A stretch of DNA of 14,972 bases, from positions 1,202 through 16,173 of the forward strand of contig JAOXYB010000238.1 of the NCBI GenBank assembly GCA_028565635.1, given 5' to 3'. This stretch comes from Phoronis ovalis (Eukaryota > Phoronida > Phoronidae). A model generated the notes under the pieces. It saw only the letters and a list, made by a program, of their open reading frames with translations. It was not told the DNA's origin and did no database searches. Positions within the stretch are counted from its first letter, which is position 1; each line of letters opens with the position of its first letter. Of this stretch, positions 7,085 through 14,972 are shown piece by piece. The position numbers were made by a program, and so were the translations under genes.

Positions 7085-10000
7085 CTAAAACACAAAAGAT
7101 GACTGTGGATGTTCCTTCTTTATTGATTTCAACCTTCAATACGACAGCATTCGCAACCAGCATATTAAAAATAACAAGTCTGCTGAAGTCACAAAATATG
7201 TCGGCTATAAGCACTATTACCAGAGTACAAAAATACAAGCTTCTAGCTTTGAGCAGCAAGAGACTGTTAGAAAACGACTTTTCCACCAGGTGTCTCCAGC
7301 TGCACGACCCCATGCCATACTCGTGTTCTTGTTGTTGGGTAGTAGGTAACCAGTCAAACAAGATATTGGTTGTCCAGTAATATCTGTTGTCATCTATTGC
7401 TATACTTGATCGTTTATTTTGGGAAATATCTTGTGCATAAATAATATAATATTTACTTTCATAACACAAATCCCGAAGAGAACCAGTTTTTTATTATTTT
7501 TATTTTTCACTTCAAGATTAGGAGCTTTCTCTTCAGAATGAAAATTCAAACACGAATTATTTTTGAACACTTACTTCTGGATTTCTCTGGAGGAAATGAA
7601 TCATTTATTTCTTTCATAACTTCATCTAGTTCCTTATCTCCTCCTAATTTATCTACAAAGTGAAACACATTATCCATTAGACTTGCACAAGTCTAAAATG
7701 ATAATTTTTTTGATAATGTTATTAATATTATGTTTCATAATCATTAAAACATGAATTTTATTTATTACTTTACATTTTGAAGTTTTGATTTTTTTTCATC
7801 AAATAGGCCATATATAAAACAAGGGTATATATAAACACTGAAATTATGATATTTTGTGTTGTATAAACATTTTCTTCAACTAATAACTGAAAATATGATA
7901 TTTTGTGAAAATAATTTAAAAAATAAAATATTTGGCCAGGCAGACTTGAGCCAGTCTAATTATCCATGTGATACTTTCATACTAAAACATGTTGGATTAT
8001 GAAGGTCAAGGAAACAACAAGATGGACAAGGACAGACATCTCAAGAGTAACATTCGACTTCTATAAAAGCAATTGAAAAGTATCGCTAATTTATTCATGG
8101 CAAGAAACACCAACCACGGTTTAATCCCCGTCCCTTTAAGGTGTAAAAGGTTGACTAGTGGAATATTTTCATTACTATCTAAAAAGGCACAAGCAGATCT
8201 GTCACAGGACAGAGATCCTTTTTTATTACGCTGTTAAAATTCAAAGTATATGTTATGTGTAGTGCATCTATAAAATTTTTATTTGGCAATATATCCAGAC
8301 CAGAATAAAATTAATGAAGGAAAATCTTCGGAACACATCCTCAGTGGTACTTTTAAAAAAACTGCAAACTTGACAAAAAAAATTGCAACTTCCTAAAATT
8401 TACCTCCATTTTGATGCCCATTCATTTGAGGTACAGGTTCCATGGAAGGAGTAAATTTCTTTGGTGTTGGTAGTAAAGACAATGAGCCCTGTGAAGATGT
8501 GGGACTTAAATTACCAGGAGTTGGCTGAAAACAGGAAGAAAACACAATCAGATTTTTGTCAACACTAGAATAACTGCAATACAGGTCCACTTGCATTTAT
8601 GATTCTTTGGACTAAATAGGAAAATATTCGAGGTTCTAGGACCTACAAATGTTGAACATTTTCATTGCAAGCTCCCTTGTTCATAGTTTTACATCATTTT
8701 TCCTCAAGTCCTTATGCCTCAAATCATCAACCTAGATAAACAGGATATAAAACGCAATATACACTACCTACCCAATAACCATTACTACTTGGTTAATGAA
8801 AACTGCACAAAACAGTTCAAATATCATGACTTCTAGTTTTGTACAATATTCATTTAATTGAACTTGACAAAACTAAATTATCTTGATACTTAATCTAAAC
8901 AAGCCATCATTGATTTTTAGCCCCACGAGGATATAGTTAATATAGCCATACTGCTGCTTACTGCTACATTCAAGGTCGGGCGGCTTTGTTTTTTCCATAA
9001 ATAGATGCATAATTAATGTAGTTAACTAATTATGACCATTATTTAGTACACATGCACTTAGTACTATAATATGCACAACAGATAAACAAATGAAAATGCC
9101 TTGTAAAACTTAAAAGGTAGCATGCAACCTTTTTAAGTAGATACCTAACTGGTACAAAGTTCATCTAATTTGATGTATATTTTCCAGCAAAAAAAGAAAT
9201 ATTGAATTCTTTCATTCTCTGGTTCAATTCTCCATTTGGTGCTAATTTTTTTCATATTTTATGTAACTTGGTATTAATTTCTTTCCAAAAAAATATTTCG
9301 TTACAGTTTAGAGTAGGTGTACTTTTTGAAAATATTTTGTATACAAGACAGTGATATTTTTCTTTTTCTTTCTTAACTGCCAATTATGAGATATCAAATA
9401 TTGAAATAAACATGACATAATCACAGAAACCAATACAATGAATGCAGTGATACCTGATCTAAAAGTTGACGCAGCCTTTGTAATTGAGCCTCCAATTGTC
9501 TGTTATGATCTTCTAAGATTTGCATCCTCGCTTCTAATCGCCCTTTATGTTGCCGTAACAACTTTGCTTCTGCAATCATCTCCGCATCACGACCGGGAGA
9601 AGATTGTGATTGGTCCACACCATAAGCGGGAGCTTTCATTTGGTGTTCTTGATGAGCCTGCCGTAGCTTGTCGTATTCATCTTGTAGTTGCCTAGAAGAT
9701 GCAATGTTTCATGTTAGTGAAAGGATTTGAAAGTTTAGATTGGCAGTCAATGTGTAGGAATATATTTTCCAAAAATTAAGATTACTTTCTTTATTTACCA
9801 ACAATAGATATTTTTTGTTTCAAGCAAAATCCGAATTCAAAATTACATAACAGTATGGTTTAAGACTTCCACTATCCTCTCATGATAAACATTGATAATT
9901 ACTTTCTACAACATAGCAGTCTCAATTGAATGTAAGATATAAACAAAATCAGACAATCTACAGCAATACACAATATATATTGTAAACCCAACATACAATA

Positions 10001-13000
10001 CCCTGCTTAGAGCCTGTGGGGCGACACTTCTAACAGCTTTTAATGTTAAAACTTTCACCGCTAATCAAATCAAAATTTCTTGGAAATACATACTTGTTTT
10101 CGTCTTCCAAGTCTTTTATCATTCCCTCTAGCTCTTGTCTCTGTTCAGAGTCCACCGACATCATTATCTGCATGGGACTCTTGAGAGCATGAGGAGGCGA
10201 GGAGGAATCACCATTTAAACTGTGGCAGTACTGGGCTATTAACTGATGCTCATCATCTCTACAGGTGTAACAAAAGAAACACTAAGGATACATGAGGTAC
10301 ATATAACTGGAGTCAAAGATGATACAAATTTCAACGAAAGGTTTTAATACTAATTCATACCACCTAATAAGTAAGGGATTTAAAATATTAATATAATAAT
10401 TTTTCTACATCTGCTAATTTTTTTCATACTATTCACATATTTCATATGCTTTTAAAATGTACACAAATTTTACTACACGGCGATTCGCTACGCTCGTGTC
10501 CAAACAGCCACTCATGTCGTCAAATCGCAACAATGCACTCGTTTGCTCACATGATTGTTATATTTTACATTTTATATAATTAACTGATCGATACAGACAT
10601 TGTGTTTTCCAAAATGCTGAACGAAAATAGGGTTATATACATGTAGAGAATGAACAAGGTTCTTGTTCACATATTTTACTGTTAACAAAAACGTTGCTTA
10701 CGATTCTGGTGTCGAGTTATAAACTTTCTGTTCCACTTCAGCCAATCTAAAAGTAAAGAATTAATAATGGTGAAATTACAGACGACCTTGTTAACAGGCT
10801 AACAAAGCAGTGATTTTTATCCAAATCCTATAATTACATTCTTCTAGAAACATCCCAAGTATTCTTGGACTCGGAATGCTATTTTATTATAATTTGTAAA
10901 TTACAATGTCCCAACGTGAAATTCGAGTTTCCCCGCTGCCCACCTATTTGTCCGGCACTCTTACCTGCTGGCATATTGTTCAAGCCTTGCATGCATATCA
11001 GGTGTTGACGATCCTGTTGCTTGCTGATGATACTGATGGTGTTCGGGGGATGTTGGGGGACTGAAAATAAAACGCATCATTCTTGAAAATAATCCCATCT
11101 TCTTCAGTGTTTTGGAAATATCAAGCAAGGTCAACTGTCTTGTCTAATTGATTTGTTTGTTTCCTTGGATCGAAGTTTATGCACAAAATCAGCTAAGTCT
11201 CAATATGAAAAGCAATGTATTTCAATTTTCATATTTATATTTTATAACCTACTGCAGAATTTAGTTTTAAACTGACGTCAATTGATTACTTTTCCATTTC
11301 AATCATTTTATCATCCGAGCAAGTGGCTGCATTTATTTACTGTACTTGATGAAAAGTCTTCAATTTGAAATGTATTTTCCAATCCACAAATATTATTAGT
11401 AAAAATAGAGCAAATGCAATCAAGCATCGTTTTTCACTCGAACTGATGCATGTTGTAAACCTATCCACTGGAACTATTAAAACATTTAGTTTAAAATCCT
11501 CGGAATATAATATAATCCATTGAAAAAATGTCACAGGTAAAAGCTGACTACTGAACCTTTATAAACAGCACGACATTCGAGCATATTCTCACAGTAAAAT
11601 GAGTTTAATCCGACAGTTGTCAAACAAAATTAGCATCATGACTAAGAATCCTTGGCATGCACACAATATTCTAAACTCAAATCCATAGCAGTTGGCTAAC
11701 TTACATTATGCAGAACTCATTTCCACTACTCAATGAACATAGAGCAGCATGACAACTAAATCATGCTTATTACAGACTAATCAAATTCTTTTAATGTTAT
11801 GGTGCTCATTGTTATATTAAAACACTAATCTCCTTTGAAGTGGGAAATCTATTGTATTTGATTGTACAAGTCAATACTTGGACTGATTAACTAGCAAACT
11901 GTTATGCTTCCTACAGATTTGCTTTAGGGTAGTACTACTGGTTGCCATAGCAACGATGATTATAATTCCCAGTGGCTGGTTTAAACCTTGTCTCTACAAT
12001 ACAGGTGGTCAGTGGTTTTGAGGGTATAATCATCTTCATTCTAACTGCTATTTAATACAACCTTATATCTGGGTATTTATTATAATTGTGCAGCCTACAT
12101 AGCTATCAGTATGATTTATTTTCAGTATATTTGTTTGTTAAATATTTAATACTTTAATAGTCGTGCTTATAAAATAAACACAGACTGTTGTTTCATAAAA
12201 AAAAACAAGAATACACACAGGGTTAAATTATACATTGTTAACAGAAACAACCAGAGTGTATGAACATCAAAGTTTTCATTCATGATTCGATGAGAACTAA
12301 GAAAACATATTACCTGCTGTTCTACTGATTTTAGTAGCAGACATATCTCGAGTTATGAATTTTTACATTTTTATGCACCGGTTTAGACATACAGTCCTAC
12401 CTGCTCTAAAAACCCACCTACACAAAGGCCACATACTTGTGCAGGTCAGTTTTTACGGCCCTCTAGTATGGCCTTCATAGAGAGGTTTTACTTTAGCTGG
12501 AAATTTATTGGAAACAAAAGAAATATATCTTGCAAATGTTTAACATTCTGCTTTCGCAACGACGAAATCCAAATGTTACACCACCAGTGATTAGTCAATA
12601 AAGATCCAAATGTTACACCACCAGTGATTAGTCAATAAAGATTTCAAAACATTATATTAATGAGTAGTAGTAGATCTAAGATGATTATAAATTATTTCAT
12701 AATCACTGTAGATATGATTATAGCATGGATCAATTTAATAATTAAGGTTACTAATGGTTACTGTATACTTCATGTCAATCAATTCTATTCAGAAAATATG
12801 CAATGTATTTGAACTATCATCTATAAATAAAAATAATTATCTGAAGACTTAATAGACTGACTGTCTGACACTATTTCAAGACTTTTGGAAATTGGTACAA
12901 AAAAGCTAAAAGGTAGAATGCAAAAGCACTGCAGTGATAAGAGAACAACAGATTAACATTATCTCATATTGGGCATTATTTTATGGAGCAGTACAAAGTT

Positions 13001-14821
13001 TGTAAATATACCTTTCTATGCTATCTCCTTCTAACACTGTTTGGACAGGTAAATAGCCAAGTCGTGGATGTTTCTTGAAATATCGTTTTGACTTGAATTT
13101 GTTCCTAAAAACACGGCCAAAATCTCGCACATCTTCTCCCGAAGTTGTCTGTTAAAAAAGGAATTATCATAAGACAACATTATATGTAGAAGATGAATGT
13201 TAGAAGAAAGAGTGCAGGTGCAACTTCAGATATAATATAGAACATAGTTCAGACAGAGTAATGAATCAAGCATTTTATATAATTAGCCGACTGGATGACA
13301 CTTCAGTATGTAAAACCAGGATAGCTATACTTACTATGTACTAGATTACAACCACACAATCATCTCAACATGCCATGTACGCAGAAGTTAAAAACAAAAC
13401 AATATACTTTGTTGCACTTTGATGGTAAAAAATGTCCTCTCTATTATGAAGCACAGCTATAATTCCTGTATACATGTACTAACTATGTAATACTTGGAGA
13501 AACTGATCGTTTAAAAATGTTTGTGCTCTTTCTAGATGTGGCGCTGGCGCCTCCAATGTATGTATCCCTTATGTGTATGGTAAATAAAGAATTAATACAA
13601 AATTGATTTCATGCTCCATTAATTAAGTATGACCTGCTTGGTACTACTTGGATGATTTGATGGTGTTTGCTAAAAATATGACGAAGTATGAATAATCTAA
13701 ACACACTTGATATGATAATTATATTACTTGCACATGGTAATTGAATTACACTTGATAGCAGCAAGTGTTATTACAATTACAAATATTAGAATTTTCAACA
13801 TTCAGTTGCATTTTTCCAGTAAATTGTTTACTTATATCTAAGGGCTCCATGAACAAATTAGTGTTTGAGCAAATAAGCACTATTGCAAGTTGTATTAAAA
13901 AAAAGGTAATTGGCTGATTCAATTTCAAGATTGCATGAAGTTTGTAAGATGGTGTAGATTTTGTGGCATGTGCTGCCACCTATGTGTAATTTCTGAAAGC
14001 CTCCCATTGTAAAATGCATCAGCAACTTTTCGATTTTAAATTCAATTGAAAATGGTGTCGGACACTTACCGCTGTACAATACTCCTGCATGGGATGAGTG
14101 AGTTTATGTCCTTTGGCTTTGCGACCCGAGAAAAAGCAATTTTGACACATGTTGAAATTAAAGCAGCGTAAACAACGGTACCTGTAAAATAAGGAAAAAG
14201 AATGTTACGGCTATACATATCTTTTTATAGACCTACAAACCACACCCAAAATCAATGCCTTTACAATCCTACGCCTCATATGTACTGCATTCGAAATTTG
14301 ATTGTGTTACTATGGCAACAATCAGAGCCTGCTTTTCCTTCTGGAACAAGCAAAATACCTTGTGATTCATAGTGTTCTGAAAGTACCTTCACTGTACATG
14401 GTATGGTTCTTCATACAGTTCGTATGATAATGTAAGGTAGCTGAAATCATTTTTTTTGATAACCTTGCATACTAATTACTCACGAGTCACTTATTGTGCT
14501 TTCCATTTTATGAATGTGATATGGCAACATAAGTCATATGTTGATGCAAACTACAGTACTATTGACATTTCAATCTTAAATAATTCATCATAAATCTTGA
14601 ATACTACAGATAAGAAATTGTTCAGATATACCAAGTTTCAGGTATTGTACTTGCCTGAGACCAACAATGGGGCATTCTTTACATATATTGCACTTGGACT
14701 GGTGTTTAGCAGTTTCCGAGGCAGCGTAACGATGCATTACTGGTAACCAGACCATCGACTGCGGCTCTAGCTTCATCCAATCAATGAAATGCCTGGCTTG
14801 AATTTCATGTGTACTACCAGC
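6954..14821 (-). CDS. DMD: Dystrophin/utrophin orthologue, C-terminal part (ten exons; 5' end outside window)
   Basis: Exons, in transcript order: 14821-14655, 14181-14070, 13148-13012, 11060-10965, 10746-10702, 10258-10094, 9691-9454, 8524-8404, 7652-7575 and 7084-6954. They give 1290 nt, 429 residues plus TAA. Phases fit at every join. Domains: EF-hand end ([18 protein letters not shown]), ZZ finger (44-87), post-ZZ helices with [10 protein letters not shown] and [21 protein letters not shown], syntrophin-binding region (about 165-210), coiled coils (about 222-258 and 275-320), Ser/Pro linker (321-360), [13 protein letters not shown] and the C-terminus [12 protein letters not shown]. Dystrophin links actin to the membrane dystroglycan complex; this end binds dystroglycan, syntrophin and dystrobrevin. 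Invertebrates usually have one dystrophin/utrophin gene, so it probably predates that split. Dystrobrevin is ruled out by the [20 protein letters not shown] coiled coil and by the C-terminus. Confidence 0.96.
7085..7574 (-). other. Intron, 490 nt, open on both strands over part of its length
   Basis: GT-AG intron (gtaagt to gtgttttag). About 7090-7469 lacks stops in the frame of the last exon, and 7085-7380 is also open on the + strand. Retention from the upstream exon would meet a TGA almost at once, so the open stretch does not extend the normal frame. Confidence 0.8.
7575..7652 (-). CDS. DMD: Dystrophin exon (78 nt): [20 protein letters not shown]
   Basis: The acceptor is cactttgtag and the donor CAGAA|GTAAGT. 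The phase is 1 in, 1 out. It contains [18 protein letters not shown], matching the conserved LEEVMEQLNNSFP of vertebrate exon 77. Phase compatibility on both sides fixes its ends. Confidence 0.93.
7653..8403 (-). other. Intron, 751 nt, carrying MITE copy 3
   Basis: GT-AG intron (gtaaat to actttgtag). The MITE at 7678-7958 ends 16 nt plus its target duplication before the acceptor, so the branch point probably lies in or beside the element. Nothing else recognised. Confidence 0.85.
7678..7958. mobile_element. MITE copy 3 (281 bp, 9-bp TSD), different interior
   Basis: The left end TAGACTTGCACAAGTCTA and the right end CAGACTTGAGCCAGTCTA are inverted repeats of the same palindromic type as copies 1 and 2. 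Perfect 9-bp duplications attatccat flank it (7669-7677 and 7959-7967). The interior is about 80% AT, not a hairpin, and unrelated to the other two. It includes a direct repeat of an actgaaa...tatgatattttgtg word at 7837 and 7886. Non-coding. Confidence 0.85.
8404..8524 (-). CDS. DMD: Dystrophin exon (121 nt): Ser/Pro-rich linker
   Basis: The acceptor is tgttttcag and the donor GGAG|GTAAAT. The phase is 0 in, 1 out. It encodes a low-complexity linker, [20 protein letters not shown] and then [19 protein letters not shown]. It sits where vertebrate exon 76 encodes a similarly variable Ser/Thr-rich stretch (124 nt as I recall). The codon g+at (Asp) joins the next exon. Confidence 0.9.
8525..9453 (-). 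other. Intron, 929 nt
   Basis: GT-AG intron (gtatca to tgttttcag). AT-rich; no exon, element end or known motif recognised. Confidence 0.85.
9454..9691 (-). CDS. DMD: Dystrophin exon (238 nt): dystrobrevin-binding coiled coils
   Basis: The acceptor is atcttctag and the donor GATCAG|GTATCA. The phase is 2 in, 0 out. It completes the first coiled coil ([17 protein letters not shown]), has a short SPGR linker, and encodes the second coiled coil [20 protein letters not shown], then [20 protein letters not shown] and RQLLDQ. The second coiled coil is almost identical to the vertebrate dystrobrevin-binding helix. The corresponding human exon 75 is 245 nt as I recall. Confidence 0.97.
9692..10093 (-). 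other. Intron, 402 nt
   Basis: GT-AG intron (gtatgt to atcttctag). AT-rich; nothing recognised inside. Confidence 0.85.
10094..10258 (-). CDS. DMD: Dystrophin exon (165 nt): syntrophin-binding region and first coiled coil
   Basis: The acceptor is acacctgtag and the donor ACAA|GTATGT. The phase is 2 in, 2 out. It encodes [20 protein letters not shown], a Pro/Ser spacer and [20 protein letters not shown]. The first part matches the family's DDEHxLIxxYCxSLN syntrophin-binding block. The last part is a heptad coiled coil continuing into the next exon. Human DMD exon 74 is similar in size (159 nt as I recall). Confidence 0.95.
10259..10701 (-). other. Intron, 443 nt
   Basis: GT-AG intron (gtaagc to acacctgtag). 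About 10470-10560 is less AT-rich with several CG dinucleotides (cggcgattcgctacgctcg) and may be part of a dispersed repeat; no ends were identified. Confidence 0.85.
10702..10746 (-). CDS. DMD: Dystrophin micro-exon (45 nt): [14 protein letters not shown]
   Basis: The acceptor is cttttag and the donor GAATC|GTAAGC. The phase is 2 in, 2 out, so it can be skipped without a frameshift. It continues [11 protein letters not shown] and ends in STPES, equivalent to the human ...SPNES that precedes DDEH. It is too short to stand out as an open frame; homology and phase on both sides define it. Confidence 0.92.
10965..11060 (-). CDS. DMD: Dystrophin exon (96 nt): variable linker to syntrophin-binding region
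   Basis: The acceptor is attttcag and the donor AGCAG|GTAAGA. The phase is 2 in, 2 out. It encodes a His/Gln/Ser/Pro-rich linker ([18 protein letters not shown]) and then [11 protein letters not shown], the start of the conserved HxRLExYASRLAE motif of the syntrophin-binding region. The linker resembles fly dystrophin in composition and differs from vertebrates in length. Confidence 0.93.
11941..11954. promoter_or_regulatory. RFX X-box-like palindrome
   Basis: GTTGCCATAGCAAC fits the RFX consensus GTNRCC-N(0-3)-RGYAAC exactly on both half-sites, with a 2-bp spacer. RFX factors occur throughout animals and drive ciliary and other programmes. Whether this intronic site is used is unknown. Confidence 0.45.
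12567..12640. repeat. Exact 37-bp tandem duplication
   Basis: The 37-bp unit starting atccaaatgttacacc and ending gtcaataaag occurs twice head to tail without a mismatch (12567-12603, 12604-12640). A third copy stops after two bases. Identity implies a recent event. Confidence 0.95.
13012..13148 (-). CDS. DMD: Dystrophin exon (137 nt): post-ZZ segment
   Basis: The acceptor is ttttttaacag and the donor GAAAG|GTATAT. The phase is 0 in, 2 out. It encodes [20 protein letters not shown], then [20 protein letters not shown] and GDSIE. This block is among the most conserved in dystrophins from flies to mammals. The length equals what I recall for human DMD exon 70. The junction codon ag+t is Ser. 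Confidence 0.97.
13149..14069 (-). other. Intron, 921 nt
   Basis: GT-AG intron (gtaagt to tttttaacag). Nothing recognised beyond AT-rich sequence. Open frames at 13746-14079 have no family resemblance. Confidence 0.85.
14070..14181 (-). CDS. DMD: Dystrophin exon (112 nt): core of the ZZ zinc finger
   Basis: The acceptor is attttacag and the donor ACAGCG|GTAAGT. The phase is 2 in, 0 out. It reads [20 protein letters not shown] followed by [17 protein letters not shown]. With Cys44/Cys47 from the previous exon, ligands Cys68/Cys71 complete one zinc site. Cys59/Cys62 with His81/His85 complete the second, a full cross-brace ZZ fold. In the family this finger supports binding to the beta-dystroglycan tail. 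The length equals what I recall for human DMD exon 69. Confidence 0.97.
14182..14654 (-). other. GC-AG intron, 473 nt
   Basis: It begins gcaagt on the - strand and ends attttacag. It contains an X-box-like word at 14306-14319. No exon is needed between its flanks. Confidence 0.85.
14655..14821 (-). CDS. DMD: Dystrophin exon (167 nt): EF-hand end and start of ZZ finger; GC donor
   Basis: The acceptor is gatctacag; the phase is 0 in, 2 out. It encodes [34 protein letters not shown] and [20 protein letters not shown]. Cys44 and Cys47 are the first pair of ZZ zinc ligands. The donor is CTCAG|GCAAGT, a GC-AG intron. The nearby GT (GCAA|GTACAA) would give phase 0 and break the join with the next exon, which needs phase 2. 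The length equals what I recall for human DMD exon 68. Confidence 0.95.
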
Positions 14822-14972
14822 CTGTAGATCAAAACTAGGATTAGGGCATTCATTCCATATGATAACTGCAATGGCGTTCATTTTTATTTACTAATGGACC
14901 TCATTGACAAATAAAGAAGAAACATTGTGGCATAACGGGAATGGAACATTCTGTACAAGACGAGGCATATTC
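14822..14972 (-). other. Dystrophin intron, window edge
   Basis: Upstream of the gatctacag acceptor. The frame stays open to a Met at 14881, but those residues ([20 protein letters not shown]) do not match the EF-hand sequence expected there. Confidence 0.75.

Larger units (their letters stand above)
11061..13011 (-). other. Intron, about 1.95 kb, largest in the window
   Basis: GT-AG intron (gtatat to attttcag). It contains an X-box palindrome at 11941-11954 and an exact 37-bp tandem duplication at 12567-12640. Vertebrate genes have small alternatively spliced exons at about this position (DMD 71-73); none was convincing here, and the phase joins without them. Confidence 0.8.

Noticed and set aside
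7270-7320. A word reading ETPGGK on the - strand as a possible exon 78 equivalent
   Set aside because: Only a few residues resemble the human exon, with no convincing acceptor-donor pair of the right phase.
13746-14079. Two overlapping - strand open frames within the intron after the ZZ exon
   Set aside because: They do not resemble dystrophin, and the ZZ exon donor at 14069 joins cleanly to 13148.
14588-14881. Taking the whole - strand open frame as one exon or a small gene
   Set aside because: Only 14655-14821 matches dystrophin; the flanks extend past splice sites into intron.
1-14972. CRISPR arrays, bacterial operons, tRNA or rRNA genes
   Set aside because: The DNA is animal and intron-rich; no spaced identical repeats, cloverleaf or rRNA core seen.

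Overview
The window is AT-rich nuclear DNA from an animal, most likely an invertebrate. Its two genes are split by spliceosomal introns. The smallest candidate intron is 39 nt and the largest about 1.95 kb. Both genes were rebuilt by joining exons at consensus splice sites and requiring the reading phase to match at every junction. The phylum cannot be fixed from the sequence. The dystrophin zinc finger is of the complete, fly-like type and there is no equivalent of vertebrate exon 78, which argues against a vertebrate.

Left third, + strand (about 238-5038): the last six exons, plus a likely micro-exon, of a proton-coupled oligopeptide transporter (POT/PTR2, SLC15 family). It most resembles the SLC15A3/A4 peptide-histidine branch. 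Six joined exons encode 327 residues covering the C-terminal half of the 12-helix fold. The 5' half lies left of the window.

Right half, - strand (14821 down to 6954): the 3' end of a dystrophin/utrophin orthologue in ten exons (429 residues). In order it holds the end of the EF-hand region, the ZZ zinc finger, the post-ZZ helix region, the syntrophin-binding region, two coiled coils (dystrobrevin binding in the family), a Ser/Pro-rich linker and a hydrophobic C-terminus. Three successive exons are 167, 112 and 137 nt, the sizes I recall for human DMD exons 68-70. One intron has a GC donor.

The two genes converge tail to tail. The first AATAAA after the transporter stop (5646) lies 30 bp from a reverse-strand AATAAA (5682-5687) usable by dystrophin, so their transcripts may abut or overlap.

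The main unexplained structure is a family of small non-autonomous DNA transposons. Three insertions (2565-2811, 3592-3817, 7678-7958) share short palindromic ends of the form TAGACTTGCTCAAGTC. Each is flanked by a perfect 9-bp target-site duplication. Two are long foldback hairpins carrying complementary arm deletions. All three lie in introns within 50 nt of an exon. Other signals are an RFX X-box-like palindrome in the largest dystrophin intron with a second near-match in another, a CTCF-like site near the dystrophin stop codon, and an exact 37-bp tandem duplication.
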